Shown here: positions 10,063 to 20,000 of the stretch, in pieces | Numbering within the stretch: the first letter of the stretch is position 1 | Layout: the number at the start of each line of letters is the position of its first letter | Source: Defluviitaleaceae bacterium | Lineage (GTDB): Bacteria > Bacillota > Clostridia > Lachnospirales > WQUN01 | Direction of reading: 5' to 3' | DNA length: 64,000 nt | Assembly (NCBI GenBank): GCA_009780185.1 | Contig: WRAN01000003.1 | Location: 62,001-126,000 of the forward strand | Notes under the pieces: generated by a model | Told to the model about the DNA's origin: nothing | What the model saw: only the letters and a program-made list of their open reading frames with translations | The model's database searches: none | Program-made: the position numbers and the translations under genes

Positions 10063-11073
10063 CTATCCGATTGCCTTGAAGTATTTTTCTTTTTGATCTT
10101 TCAGAAGTTCTGGGACGTTTAGCTCGTAGGGGCATTTTGCTGCGCATTTGCCGCATTTTATACATTTATCTATATTGCTCATGTTTTTCTGCCAGTCTTC
10201 GGATAGAAACTGATCTCTTATCATTCTGCCCATCAGGAATTCCATTCTTGCGGCCATGGGGATTGGGATATTGGCTGGGCAGGGTAAGCAATATCCGCAG
10301 GCTCGGCAAAAGCTGCCTAGTAGCTTTGAGCGGTCTTGATCTATGACTTTTTGCAGTTGGTCGTCCAGGCGCGGCGGGTCTTCTTCGTAGGATAGGAATT
10401 CTTCCAGTTCATCCATTTTTTGTATGCCCCATATGGGAACAACACTGTCGTATTGCCTAAGGAATGCGAAGGCGGCTTTGGCGTTGGAGAGTATGCCGCC
10501 ACATAAGCCTTTCATAGCTAAGATGCCTACATTATGTCTGTTGCAGTGGGCGATTAAAGCCAGCTCTTGGTCTGTTGATAGATATGAGAATGGGAACTGG
10601 AGTGTATCGTATAGGCCTGACTCTACTGCTTCCATTGCTAGGGAAAGTTTATGGGATGAGATGCCGATGAATAGGACTTTGCCCTGGGTTCTGGCTTTAG
10701 AAAGAGCATCGTATAAGCCGTCTTGCCCGCCTGGGCGAGGAACAAAGGTGGGGTTGTGGAACTGGAATACATCTATATAGTCGGTTCGCATCATTTTTAG
10801 ACTATTGTCTAGGTTAGCTAGAAGACTATCTGGTGCTGCCGCACCGGACTTTGTACATAGTACGATGTTATCGCGCACATCAGAAAGAGCTGTACCTATA
10901 CGGTCTTCGCTGGTGGTGTAGCCGTTGGCGGTATCGTATACGGTTATTCCGCTTTCATAGGCTTTGCGCAAAATTGCGGTGCTTTCATCATAGGGTATAC
11001 GTTGTATTGGTATACATCCAAAACCTGTACGGCCTACCTTTAGGCCTGTTTTACCAAAAATAGTTTGCCTCAC
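10063..11073 (-). CDS. Aldo/keto reductase with C-terminal 4Fe-4S ferredoxin domain
   Basis: The 336-residue protein has an N-terminal aldo/keto reductase barrel (DTANGY catalytic Tyr region, FQFHNP strand, residues 1 to about 250), followed by Cys motifs CRACGYCLPC (about 260) and CIKCGKCAAKCPY (about 310), which would bind iron-sulfur clusters. This fusion is common in anaerobes and is presumed to pass electrons between NAD(P)H and ferredoxin-type donors; the substrate is unknown. The start is GTG at 11073, overlapping the pth stop as GTGTGA with an AGGAGG site inside pth, so it is translationally coupled and the last gene of the ftsK-recA-pth unit. Confidence 0.9.
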   Translation of the reverse strand: MRQTIFGKTGLKVGRTGFGCIPIQRIPYDESTAILRKAYESGITVYDTANGYTTSEDRIGTALSDVRDNIVLCTKSGAAAPDSLLANLDNSLKMMRTDYIDVFQFHNPTFVPRPGGQDGLYDALSKARTQGKVLFIGISSHKLSLAMEAVESGLYDTLQFPFSYLSTDQELALIAHCNRHNVGILAMKGLCGGILSNAKAAFAFLRQYDSVVPIWGIQKMDELEEFLSYEEDPPRLDDQLQKVIDQDRSKLLGSFCRACGYCLPCPANIPIPMAARMEFLMGRMIRDQFLSEDWQKNMSNIDKCIKCGKCAAKCPYELNVPELLKDQKEKYFKAIG

Positions 11074-11645
11074 ACTTGTATCCTCCTATTGAACTCATTC
11101 ATAGCAGATTTGGTGCCTTCTTTTAATATTAATTCCACTGCGTCTCCGGCCTTTGTAATGCCTTGAATCATCGCTTCCCATTCCTTTTTGGGGAAGCGGG
11201 ATAGTACATAGTCTGCTAAGTCCCAGCCTTCTGGCTTTTGGCCTACGCCTATGCGTACACGGGGGAACTCGTCTGTAGCTAGTTTTGCAATTATGTCTAT
11301 CATGCCCTTTTGGCCTCCGGCGCTGCCTGATTCGCGTATGCGAATATCCCCCACGGGAAGGCTTACGTCATCATAGATGACGATAATATCCTGTGGGGGT
11401 AGCTTGTAGAATTTTATTATAGACTGCACCGATTGGCCGCTTAGGTTCATGTAGGTTTGGGGTTTTACCAGCAGTATCGGTGTTTTATGGATATGTCCTT
11501 CTCCTACATGAGCCTTAAATCGGCGGTTTGGCTTTAGCTTTATATTAGAATCAAAGCAAAGCTTATCAATAGTTTCAAAGCCTACGTTGTGGCGGGTACC
11601 TTTGTAGGCATTGCCTGGGTTACCCAGGCCGATAATAATTTTCAT
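11070..11645 (-). CDS. pth: Peptidyl-tRNA hydrolase
   Basis: The 191-residue protein opens with KIIIGLGNPGNAYKGTRHNVG, containing the family signature and the catalytic His, and has the KPQTYMNLSG motif (residues about 61-70) and IYDDVSLPVG. It releases tRNA from prematurely dropped peptidyl-tRNA. It lies 13 bases behind prs and overlaps the following reductase gene by 4 bases. Confidence 0.97.
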   Translation of the reverse strand: MKIIIGLGNPGNAYKGTRHNVGFETIDKLCFDSNIKLKPNRRFKAHVGEGHIHKTPILLVKPQTYMNLSGQSVQSIIKFYKLPPQDIIVIYDDVSLPVGDIRIRESGSAGGQKGMIDIIAKLATDEFPRVRIGVGQKPEGWDLADYVLSRFPKKEWEAMIQGITKAGDAVELILKEGTKSAMNEFNRRIQV

Positions 11646-11658
11646 GAGATATGCACCT

Positions 11659-12744
11659 CTAGAGAGGTAGTTTTACCTTGTATAAATCTCCTAGCGGTTC
11701 CCCGTTATGGATGCGGCGTATGGCTTCCGCCAGAGTTTTGGCAAAGGATAAAACCTTGATTTTAGGCTCCTGCGGATCGAACTCCCGGCGGAGATTTACA
11801 GTATCAGAGGAATCTGAGGCTATGGTTAAATCTGTAGTTACACATTCGTGAAGTTTAGAATCGGGAACTTCTATGGTGTCCAGGAATACAATCTCGGTCA
11901 ATGCGGAGTTTTGGATTAATTTAACCGCGTCTTTTGCAAGTACGGGATGGGTTGCGCAGGCAAAAACGGCTTTCGCACCTTGCTTCTTTACTTCTTCTGC
12001 CGCACTAACCAATGACCCTCCGGTAGAAACCACATCGTCCAGTATTATTGCGTATTTGCCCTTTACATCGCCAATGAAATGTTCAACCTCTGTTTCTGTA
12101 TCAGATTCACGGCGTTTGTCTACTATGGCCAGTGGTGACTTTAATTCCAGCAACTTTGCAAGATTATTGCACCGGGTAACACTGCCTAAGTCTGGTGATA
12201 CAACTACTACATCCGAAAGGTCTCCAAAGCCGAGTTTATAGTATTCTGCAAAGGAGTATACACCTCTGAGATGATCTAGGGGGATATTAAAGAAGCCTTG
12301 AATTTGAGGACAGTGCAGGTCAACGGTAAGAACACGGTCTGCTCCGGCTACGGTAAGTAAATCCGCTATCAGTTTTGCGCTGATAGGATCATGTGATTTT
12401 GCCTTACGGTCTTGCCTTGCATAGCCGTAATAGGGGATAACGGCTGTAATACGCCCTGCAGAGGAGCGGTGCATTGCGTCTATCATAATCAGCAATTCCA
12501 TTAGATAGTCATTGACATGAGGTGGTGATACCGATTGGATGATAAAAACATCAGAGCCTCGCACAGTTTCATTGACTTTCATATTAATCTCACCATCTGC
12601 AAACTTGGTTACAGTTGAGTCACCGAGTTCTTTGATGCCTAGACTTCTTGCAATTGCTTGGGCCAATCCTTTACTGGCGTTGGCGGCAAAAATCTTCAAC
12701 TCACCTACCGGTGTGTACTTCCTCTTTTGCTTTCCTGTCACCAT
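11659..12744 (-). CDS. prs: Ribose-phosphate pyrophosphokinase (PRPP synthase)
   Basis: The 361-residue enzyme converts ribose 5-phosphate and ATP to PRPP. Visible features are the flexible-loop/ATP region YYGYARQDRKAKS, the metal-binding LTVDLHCPQIQGFF, VVVSPDLGSVTR, and the PRPP loop DDVVSTGGSLVSA (about residue 240). It is about 40 residues longer than the usual 315-320 because of N-terminal and internal extensions. The start follows a GGGGAGGAATTATA site. It lies between recA and pth on the same strand. Confidence 0.95.
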   Translation of the reverse strand: MVTGKQKRKYTPVGELKIFAANASKGLAQAIARSLGIKELGDSTVTKFADGEINMKVNETVRGSDVFIIQSVSPPHVNDYLMELLIMIDAMHRSSAGRITAVIPYYGYARQDRKAKSHDPISAKLIADLLTVAGADRVLTVDLHCPQIQGFFNIPLDHLRGVYSFAEYYKLGFGDLSDVVVVSPDLGSVTRCNNLAKLLELKSPLAIVDKRRESDTETEVEHFIGDVKGKYAIILDDVVSTGGSLVSAAEEVKKQGAKAVFACATHPVLAKDAVKLIQNSALTEIVFLDTIEVPDSKLHECVTTDLTIASDSSDTVNLRREFDPQEPKIKVLSFAKTLAEAIRRIHNGEPLGDLYKVKLPL

Positions 12745-12769
12745 TATAATTCCTCCCCAGGTTTAGTAT

Positions 12770-13936
12770 TTAATCATCACCTAAATCAACATCCAGCAGT
12801 TCGATTTCCAATGAATCATCGTCAATAGCTACTTGCTCTAAAGCTTTAGGATCTACTGCTACAAAGTTATCCGGTGCGGTTAGGGCCTCTAGTGGCTTCA
12901 TACCATAGTGGGCACGGGCTGCGTTTTCTATTTCGTGGATTATTTCCGGGTGTTCCTTTAAGTATTGTTTTGCGTTTTCACGGCCTTGGCCTAGGCGCGT
13001 TTCTCCGTAGGAGTACCATGACCCGGATTTCTTAACCAGATCAAGCTGTGCCCCTAAATCTAGTAGGTCGGCGTCTTTGGATATGCCTTCGCCGTACATA
13101 ATATCTACCTCGCAGTTTCTAAAGGGTGGAGCTACTTTGTTTTTGGTGATTTTGATTTTGGTGCGGTTGCCCACTGTTTGCTCTCCGACTTTTATGGCTT
13201 CCGCACGGCGGATATCTATGCGTACAGATGAGTAGAACTTTAATGCCCGGCCGCCGGTGGTGGTTTCTGGGCTGCCGTAGGTTACGCCGATTTTGTCACG
13301 AAGCTGGTTTATAAAAATGACTATACAGTTGGTTTTATGTGTTATGCCTGTTAGTTTTCTTAAAGCTTGGGACATAAGGCGGGCTTGAACACCAACCGAA
13401 GATTGGCCCATTTCGCCTTCGATTTCAGAGCGGGGTACCAAAGCAGCTACAGAGTCTACTACAACGATATCAATGGCGGCTGAGCGCACCATGGCTTCCG
13501 CGATTTCTAGGGCTTGTTCTCCGTCATCTGGCTGTGAGATATATAGCTCGTCTATGTTTACTCCTAGTTTCCTGGCGTATACCGGATCCAGGGCGTGCTC
13601 GGCGTCTACATAACCGGCGGTGCCTCCTAGCTTCTGACATTCGGCTACTACATGTAGCGCTAAGGTTGTCTTACCGGAGGATTCTGGGCCGTATACTTCT
13701 ACTATGCGGCCTTTGGGTATTCCGCCTACTCCTAGAGCTACGTCTATGGATAGTATTCCCGTGGTTACTACTGGAATATCCAGGTGGGGGATTTCTCCCA
13801 TTTTTATTACTGCGCCCTTGCCAAATTGCTTTTCTATGTTGGTAAGGGCGTTTTGTAGTGCTTCTTCCTTTGCCGCTACGGGATCCGGATTGACAGGTGC
13901 TTTGGATTTAGGTTCTGCTTTCTTTTTTGGTGGCAT
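12770..13936 (-). CDS. recA: RecA recombinase
   Basis: The 388-residue recombinase has Walker [10 protein letters not shown] (about residue 84), the [15 protein letters not shown] segment, loop L1 region [20 protein letters not shown], and [16 protein letters not shown]. It has an N-terminal Lys/Pro/Ala extension of about 20 residues and an acidic C-terminal tail. No intein is present. It directly follows cinA with 16 bases between them, the conserved Firmicutes arrangement. No LexA-type box was recognised in the short upstream gap. Confidence 0.98.
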   Translation of the reverse strand: MPPKKKAEPKSKAPVNPDPVAAKEEALQNALTNIEKQFGKGAVIKMGEIPHLDIPVVTTGILSIDVALGVGGIPKGRIVEVYGPESSGKTTLALHVVAECQKLGGTAGYVDAEHALDPVYARKLGVNIDELYISQPDDGEQALEIAEAMVRSAAIDIVVVDSVAALVPRSEIEGEMGQSSVGVQARLMSQALRKLTGITHKTNCIVIFINQLRDKIGVTYGSPETTTGGRALKFYSSVRIDIRRAEAIKVGEQTVGNRTKIKITKNKVAPPFRNCEVDIMYGEGISKDADLLDLGAQLDLVKKSGSWYSYGETRLGQGRENAKQYLKEHPEIIHEIENAARAHYGMKPLEALTAPDNFVAVDPKALEQVAIDDDSLEIELLDVDLGDD

Positions 13937-13952
13937 ATTTTACACTTCCTTT

Positions 13953-15185
13953 CTAATTGCGGTGGGAAATTGCGGTACGAAGTATATCAATCGCGCTTAC
14001 TACTGCGCGGGCGCGAATTTCGTTTCTGTCACCTATTAGGCGCCTTTCGTGGGTATATGTCATGCCGTTTATATAAAGGCCAAAATATACCAGGCCTACA
14101 GGTTTTTCTGGAGTGCCCCCTCCTGGACCGGCTATGCCTGTTGTGCTTAGACCAATGGATGCACCGGATGTTAGGGCTATGCCCTTGGCCATATCTGCTG
14201 CTGTATGGTGGCTTACTGCACCTTCAACTGCAATTGTGCCTTCTGGTACACCTAAACGTGAAATTTTGGCTTTATTGGAATATGTTACGGCTCCTTCAAG
14301 TAGGACGCCAGAGGAGCCGAGTATATCCACGAAGGCCGAGGTCAAAAGCCCTCCGGTGCATGACTCGGCTATGGCTAGAGTTTGGCCCTGGGCCTCCAGT
14401 TTGTCTAAGATTATCTTGGCCATACAGTCATTGTCTTCCCCGTAGATATGGGAACCTAGGCGGTTGTATATTTCTTCTGCAATCGGCTCCATTAACTTTC
14501 TTGCGGCTTCTTCTTTGTAAGCGGATGCGGTTATACGAAGGGCTACCTCCGTGAGCTTGGCGTATGGGGCTATCGTGGGGTTTGTTTGAGCTTCTATCAG
14601 GTCTTGCAGCAGGGTTTCTACTCGGCTTTCGCCTAAACCAACGATTTTTAATGTGCGGGATACAAAGGCTAAGTTTGTTTTTTGGCGCAAAAAAGGAACC
14701 GCATATTCCATGAACATGGGCTCCAATTCATGAGGGGGGCCTGGAAGCAGAATCAGTATTTTTCCATTCTCCTCCAGGCATATGCCGGGGGCGCTACCGT
14801 GGTTATTGGGTAGTATAGTGCAACCTTCTGGTACCATGGCATTACGTATTGCATTTTCTGGGATATCTCTGCCAGCGAAGCGTCGTTTAATTGCTTCCCA
14901 TGAAGCATCATCTACCACCAGTTCCTTATCAAAGTAGGAGGCTGCAACATCCTTAGTAATATCATCCTGGGTGGGGCCTAAACCTCCACATGCCACTACT
15001 GTATCAGCTTTGCTAAAAGCATAAATAAGTGCAGCATGTAGGCGTGTGGGATTATCTCCTACGGCAGTATGTCCGTATACAGATATTCCAAGCCCTGCAA
15101 GGACTTTGGATAAAAACTGAGCGTTGGTGTTGGCTATATCTCCGAGTAACAGCTCTGTGCCAACGCCTAAAATCTCTGCAACCAT
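13953..15185 (-). CDS. cinA: CinA-family protein (MoaB-like domain plus NMN deamidase domain)
   Basis: The 410-residue protein has an N-terminal molybdopterin-binding-like domain (ILGVGTELLLGDIANTNAQF and GGLGPTQDDITKD) and a C-terminal CinA domain (AIAESCTGGLLTSAFVDI and STTGIAGPGGGTPEKPVG), which in other bacteria hydrolyses nicotinamide mononucleotide and supports pyridine nucleotide recycling. In some species it is induced with competence and recA. It lies between pgsA and recA as in many Firmicutes. Confidence 0.95.
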   Translation of the reverse strand: MVAEILGVGTELLLGDIANTNAQFLSKVLAGLGISVYGHTAVGDNPTRLHAALIYAFSKADTVVACGGLGPTQDDITKDVAASYFDKELVVDDASWEAIKRRFAGRDIPENAIRNAMVPEGCTILPNNHGSAPGICLEENGKILILLPGPPHELEPMFMEYAVPFLRQKTNLAFVSRTLKIVGLGESRVETLLQDLIEAQTNPTIAPYAKLTEVALRITASAYKEEAARKLMEPIAEEIYNRLGSHIYGEDNDCMAKIILDKLEAQGQTLAIAESCTGGLLTSAFVDILGSSGVLLEGAVTYSNKAKISRLGVPEGTIAVEGAVSHHTAADMAKGIALTSGASIGLSTTGIAGPGGGTPEKPVGLVYFGLYINGMTYTHERRLIGDRNEIRARAVVSAIDILRTAISHRN

Positions 15186-15190
15186 GTGGA

Positions 15191-15742
15191 TCAGTCCTTT
15201 TTGGAAGTTGAAAACACATCTTTATTTCGCGCTGTATACTGAGCCGCGGAAAAGACGCTGGCTACAATAGAAATAATAAGCAGTGCCATAACAAGCCAGT
15301 CAAACTTAAACAGCTCAATGGGCAATAATATATATATAATTAAAACAATCTGACTTACAGTTTTAAATTTGGCCCAACCTGACGCGGCAAGCACCTTTCC
15401 TTGCTCCACTGCCAGCTGCCTGAGCCCGGAAATATAGAACTCCCGGCTTATAAGAATAACAACCGCCCAAGCAGGCAGCGAACCGCTTGCCACAAAGGCC
15501 ACAAGAGCAGCGCATACCAATAACTTATCTGCCAAAGGGTCCATTAACTTACCAAAGTTGGTCACTAGCTTGTATTTTCTTGCAATATGGCCGTCTATGG
15601 CATCTGTAATAGATGCCACTGAGAAAATAACAAGTGCAAGCCACAAATTAGGGGTTGGGCTCAATGGTTTGGCCAGATATACAAATAAGAAAACGGGAAT
15701 AAGGAACACTCTTACCAGTGTTATTTTGTTTGGCAGATTCAT
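15191..15742 (-). CDS. pgsA: CDP-diacylglycerol-glycerol-3-phosphate 3-phosphatidyltransferase
   Basis: The 183-residue membrane enzyme has the complete CDP-alcohol phosphatidyltransferase motif D-x2-DG-x2-AR-x8-G-x3-D-x3-D, visible as DAIDGHIARKYKL followed by FGKLMDPLADK. Several hydrophobic segments are present. It makes phosphatidylglycerol phosphate, the precursor of phosphatidylglycerol and cardiolipin. Its ATG shares one base with the rimO stop (TAATG), so it is translationally coupled. Confidence 0.95.
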   Translation of the reverse strand: MNLPNKITLVRVFLIPVFLFVYLAKPLSPTPNLWLALVIFSVASITDAIDGHIARKYKLVTNFGKLMDPLADKLLVCAALVAFVASGSLPAWAVVILISREFYISGLRQLAVEQGKVLAASGWAKFKTVSQIVLIIYILLPIELFKFDWLVMALLIISIVASVFSAAQYTARNKDVFSTSKKD

Positions 15743-17073
15743 TACTTTACTAGCACCCCTTGTAGGTCATATTCTATGGCATCGGTTATATTTACTTTTA
15801 CTAAATCACCGGGTTTAAATTGCTGGTTAGAGGTGAAGCTTATAACCGCATCTACTTCGTAGGCATCGTGCTGGCTGCGACCAACATATATACCAGGCTG
15901 TGGTGACTCATCTATGATAACATCTAATGTATGACCTATTTGGGTTTGCTGTTTTTCTTGGTGGATTTTTTGCTGTAAGGTCATAAGCTTTTCTAGGCGG
16001 GCTTGCTTTACATGGGGTTTTACTTGCTTTGACATTAGGGCGGCGGGAGTGCCTTCTTCTCTTGAGTAAGGGAACACCCCAAGGCGGTCAAATTTTACTT
16101 CTTTTACGAAGTTATATAGATTACGATAATCTTCTACTGTTTCACCCGGAAAGCCTACCATTATTGTGGTGCGTATGGCTATACCTGGGATTTCTTTACG
16201 TAAAGTGTTAATGATTTCTATTAATCCTTCTTTGGTGCTTTGGCGGCCCATGGAGATTAGTATATCGGTTTCGCTGTGCTGTATGGGCATGTCTATATAC
16301 TTGCATATATTGGGAGTGATGGCTATGGTTTGGATTATTTCCCGGGTAATATGTTCCGGGTAGGCGTACATTAAGCGTATCCAGGGTTTTTGAGGCAGAG
16401 CGGCTATTAAGGCCATTAGCTTGTGGAGGTGCGGTTCTCCGTAAATATCTGTGCCATATAAGGCTGTGTCTTGAGCCACCAGTACCAACTCTTTGGCGGA
16501 GGCATCTAATAGAAGTCTACATTCTGCTAGGATGTCCTCCATTGGTCGGGATTTATATGCTCCTCTAATTGAAGGAATTGTGCAGTAGGTACAGGCATTG
16601 TCACAGCCGTCGGAGATTTTGATATGGGCAATGTGAGGATTATGGGTATAAGATGTGGCGGCGGCGCGGATTTGATTTAGGTCTTTAGTGGTGGGCTTTA
16701 GGTCGAGGCTTAGTATTTGGGAAATCGTTTCTACTATTATATCTGTGTCTTTTACTCCCAGCACCGCGTCTATTTCTGGCATTTCGGTCTTGGTTTCTTC
16801 CTTGTAACGCTCTGCCATGCAGCCTGTGACTATTAGGGCTTTGCATGGTGTTGTTGGGTCTAGTTTGTAGGATGCCATCTCCAGTATAGTATCTATGCTT
16901 TCTTGGGTAGCTTCACGGATAAATCCGCAGGTATTTACGATTATAACCTCTGCCTGGGCAGGGTCATCTATAGGTAGAAAGGCAGTTGTGCCAACTAGTC
17001 TCCCTAGCATGATTTCTCCGTCTACACGGTTTTTGTCACAGCCTAGGGTTAATAAATATACAGTAATATTCAT
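15742..17073 (-). CDS. rimO: Ribosomal protein S12 methylthiotransferase RimO
   Basis: The 443-residue radical SAM enzyme begins MNITVYLLTLGCDKNRVDGE. It has the N-terminal MTTase domain with its three cluster Cys (LGCDKN, NTCGF, GCMAERY), the radical-SAM motif CDNACTYCTIP (C-x3-C-x2-C, about residue 155), and a C-terminal TRAM domain. The LGCDKNRVDGE start and overall layout favour RimO over MiaB. It methylthiolates Asp of ribosomal protein S12. Confidence 0.94.
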   Translation of the reverse strand: MNITVYLLTLGCDKNRVDGEIMLGRLVGTTAFLPIDDPAQAEVIIVNTCGFIREATQESIDTILEMASYKLDPTTPCKALIVTGCMAERYKEETKTEMPEIDAVLGVKDTDIIVETISQILSLDLKPTTKDLNQIRAAATSYTHNPHIAHIKISDGCDNACTYCTIPSIRGAYKSRPMEDILAECRLLLDASAKELVLVAQDTALYGTDIYGEPHLHKLMALIAALPQKPWIRLMYAYPEHITREIIQTIAITPNICKYIDMPIQHSETDILISMGRQSTKEGLIEIINTLRKEIPGIAIRTTIMVGFPGETVEDYRNLYNFVKEVKFDRLGVFPYSREEGTPAALMSKQVKPHVKQARLEKLMTLQQKIHQEKQQTQIGHTLDVIIDESPQPGIYVGRSQHDAYEVDAVISFTSNQQFKPGDLVKVNITDAIEYDLQGVLVK

Positions 17074-17179
17074 ATGTCTCCTATCCTAAACCGCCTTCAG
17101 TAATAAGACTAATCCTACAAGGCATGGTGGTGCTGATACAAAGTGAGAGCTTTTACCCAAAAAACAAACCATTTTGTTA

Positions 17180-19795
17180 TCATTGGTTATATATCTCTTG
17201 GTATTCTTCCCTTGTTATTGTTATCTTCCTGGGTTTCACTCCATCTTCTGGGCCAACAATGCCGCGGGTTTCCAGCTCGTCCATTAGACGGGAGGCGCGG
17301 TTATACCCTATTCTAAACTGGCGCTGTAGCATACTGGTGGAGGCTTTTCCCTTTGTTAGCAAAAAGTCTACCGCGTCGTGGAAGAACTCATCCACATTAC
17401 CTTCGATATTGGTTTTGCCCGGCATTGTTACTTGTTGGATCATCTCGGTGGTATATTCCGCTGGGGCCTGAGCCTTTAGGAAACTTACCAGACTTTCTAC
17501 TTCCTGGTCGGAGATAAATCCGCCTTGAATTCTTACGGGCTTATTATTGCCCATGGGTAAGAACAGCATATCACCTTTACCCAGAAGTTTTTCTGCTCCG
17601 TACATATCTAAAACCGTACGGCTGTCTGTGCCGCTGCTTACCGCGAAGGCTAATCTTGAAGGGATATTAGCTTTTATCAGGCCTGTTATTACATCTACAG
17701 AGGGACGCTGGGTAGCTACAATCAAGTGGATACCGGCTGCACGGGCTTTTTGGGCTAGGCGGCAGATGGATTCTTCTACTTCGCCTTTGCAGGCCATCAT
17801 TAGGTCAGCAAGCTCGTCTATTATTATCACTATCTGGGGGAGTTCTGGTTCTTCTTGCTTTTCCTTTACCTTATTGAAGCCTTTCAAATCACGGCAGCCT
17901 GTTTCGGCAAACATATTATAGCGACTTTCCATCTCACTTACTGCCCAACTTAGGGCGCCAGAGGCTTTTTTGGGGTCTGTAACTACAGGAATAAGTAGAT
18001 GAGGTATGCCATTATATACACTTAGCTCTACAACTTTTGGATCTATCATTAAAAGTTTTACTTCATCCGGACGGGATTTGAATAAAAGACTAGCGATTAG
18101 TGTGTTGATACACACACTCTTTCCGCTGCCGGTGGCACCGGCTATCAGAAGATGAGGCATGCGAGCGATGTCTGTAACCATAGGCTCTCCAGCTATGTCT
18201 TTTCCCACGGCAAAGGCCAGCTTTGATGGAAAATTGGTGAAAGACTGCTCCTGCAAGATTTCACGCAGGAATACAGGTTGTGGCTCTTTATTGGGGATTT
18301 CTATGCCTACAGCGGATTTGCCTGGGATTGGAGCTTCTATGCGGATACCTTGAGCCGCAAGGCTAAGGGCTAAATCGTTTGACAGATTGGCAATAGAGGA
18401 AACCTTAACACCTGGGCCTGGGGCTAAGTCGTACCTGGTAACCGTCGGGCCTACACTTACTTCTACTACTTTTGCTTCAATTCTAAAGCTGCGCAATGTA
18501 TCTTCTAGTATGCGGGAATTTTCTAGGATTTGGGTGCGAGACTCTGCCATAGAACGGTGCTGCGGAGGCTCGTTTAGTATATCTATTGGAGGAAGCTCGA
18601 AATCGTCGTAACTTGGAGTGGACGCATAGGAAATTGTAGGTTGTCCTTGAGGCTGGCGTGAGCGGATTATAGGTTCCGGCGGGTCTGTAGGATTTGCCGG
18701 GAAATTTACTACCCTCGGTTTAGGTTTTGAGGCCTGTCTTGTAGGTTCAGGAGGTGGAATTGATTCTTGTTCATACTCTTCTATTTCTATCGATTCTTCT
18801 ATCAAGCCTTTTACTACCGGGGCATCATCTTGAAAATAATCCTCGTGGGTTTCGCCAGCAAAATCGTATTCATCCTGGTCTAGGAATAATACTGCTTCAG
18901 ATGGTTTTTTATTGACGCTACGGCTGGCAAACAGAGGGCCGGTACCTATTATAGGTTCCGGCTTTTGTGTTGTTTTTTCAGATTTTGATTTCATATCTTC
19001 TTGAAAAAGGCTTACATGTGGGGAGTCTTCTTCGCCAAATTCATCATCTTCTAGGTCAAAAAGGTCTATTTCTATATCATGCATTGGTTTTTTGCGGGCT
19101 TGCAAACTTATTTCTTCATCGTAGTCATCGTAATCGTCATATTCTTCATACACTTTTGGCCGATTGATATAGTGCTCCTTGGCCTTTGATGCGGCACTTC
19201 CTACAGCCTCAGCACCTTTAGCGACAAGGGACACAAAAGATTTTCCGGTAAGGAGAACAGTAACAATGACAATGGCGGCAGACAGTGCAACAATAGACCC
19301 TATACTATCAAGAAAAAGATACAGAATTTCTCCTACCAATGCGCCAAAAAAACCACCTGCAAAACGGCTTCCCTCAAGGAAGACATCTCTAAGGCGGGCA
19401 AAAAAACCCAGATAGCTCAGATCTGATGTATTAAGTATGTGGAACATGGCTAAGATAAGTACAAATAGGGTAATGGTTAAGGCCACCGGTAGACGCAGTT
19501 GGCGGTTTATAAGCAGCATAATTGCAATGGCAATAAGAGCAATTGGTAGAACAAATGCACCAAATCCAAATAATCCAAACAAAAGTCCTTCGAAGAAAGC
19601 ACCTACAAAGCCGATGGCAGAAGGTACGAATACGCTTAGCAATAGCAATATGCCAACCGCAACCATAATCAAGCACTTTGCTTCTTTGTGAATGGCTTTT
19701 TGGGCTGGAGGGGGAGTTGTAGGTTTAGCCTTTGGACGGCCTGGTTTACGAGGCACAGGTTTTCTGGTACTTGTGGTATTAGATTTGCTAGGCAT
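17180..19795 (-). CDS. ftsK: FtsK/SpoIIIE-type DNA translocase
   Basis: The 871-residue protein has a Lys/Pro-rich N-terminus, about four membrane segments (residues about 45-190), a long acidic and proline-rich linker, the motor with Walker A GATGSGKSVCIN and Walker B VIIIDELADLMM, and a C-terminal gamma winged-helix (about 805-871, with ASTSMLQRQFRIGYNRASRLMD). It pumps chromosomal DNA at the division or sporulation septum. The frame extends to a TTG at 19816 with no ribosome site; the ATG at 19795 is preceded by AAAAGGTG, so that start is preferred. It leads the long rimO-pgsA-cinA-recA cluster. Confidence 0.95.
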   Translation of the reverse strand: MPSKSNTTSTRKPVPRKPGRPKAKPTTPPPAQKAIHKEAKCLIMVAVGILLLLSVFVPSAIGFVGAFFEGLLFGLFGFGAFVLPIALIAIAIMLLINRQLRLPVALTITLFVLILAMFHILNTSDLSYLGFFARLRDVFLEGSRFAGGFFGALVGEILYLFLDSIGSIVALSAAIVIVTVLLTGKSFVSLVAKGAEAVGSAASKAKEHYINRPKVYEEYDDYDDYDEEISLQARKKPMHDIEIDLFDLEDDEFGEEDSPHVSLFQEDMKSKSEKTTQKPEPIIGTGPLFASRSVNKKPSEAVLFLDQDEYDFAGETHEDYFQDDAPVVKGLIEESIEIEEYEQESIPPPEPTRQASKPKPRVVNFPANPTDPPEPIIRSRQPQGQPTISYASTPSYDDFELPPIDILNEPPQHRSMAESRTQILENSRILEDTLRSFRIEAKVVEVSVGPTVTRYDLAPGPGVKVSSIANLSNDLALSLAAQGIRIEAPIPGKSAVGIEIPNKEPQPVFLREILQEQSFTNFPSKLAFAVGKDIAGEPMVTDIARMPHLLIAGATGSGKSVCINTLIASLLFKSRPDEVKLLMIDPKVVELSVYNGIPHLLIPVVTDPKKASGALSWAVSEMESRYNMFAETGCRDLKGFNKVKEKQEEPELPQIVIIIDELADLMMACKGEVEESICRLAQKARAAGIHLIVATQRPSVDVITGLIKANIPSRLAFAVSSGTDSRTVLDMYGAEKLLGKGDMLFLPMGNNKPVRIQGGFISDQEVESLVSFLKAQAPAEYTTEMIQQVTMPGKTNIEGNVDEFFHDAVDFLLTKGKASTSMLQRQFRIGYNRASRLMDELETRGIVGPEDGVKPRKITITREEYQEIYNQ

Positions 19796-19940
19796 GAGGC
19801 GAACACCTTTTCTCAAAAGGAATATATTTCGGTAAAATTATAGCACAAGTTAAAGAATCATGACAAATAAAGAAAATGATGGAAAAACATAAGCTGGTAA
19901 GCAGGTAATGCAAAATCTAAAAGTGACTTCCGGTACAGGT

Positions 19941-19982
19941 AACGTATAGTTTACGCTATATAGCAAATTAGTTCGCTGTATA
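19941..19982 (+). promoter_or_regulatory. Twin palindromic sites upstream of the XRE regulator
   Basis: Two inverted repeats lie in the 60 bases ahead of the XRE gene: TATAG-TTTACG-CTATA at about 19945-19960 and TATAGCAAATTAGTTCGCTG plus TATA at 19959-19982. They overlap the expected promoter zone, as expected for an autoregulatory operator of a SinR/XRE-type repressor. The second resembles a palindrome found in four other intergenic places of this window. Confidence 0.5.
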
Positions 19983-20000
19983 AACTGAGGAGGATAGTAT

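Noticed and set aside
13970-14554. 194-codon plus-strand frame
   Set aside because: It is antisense to cinA, has Leu/Arg-rich low-quality sequence and no ribosome site.
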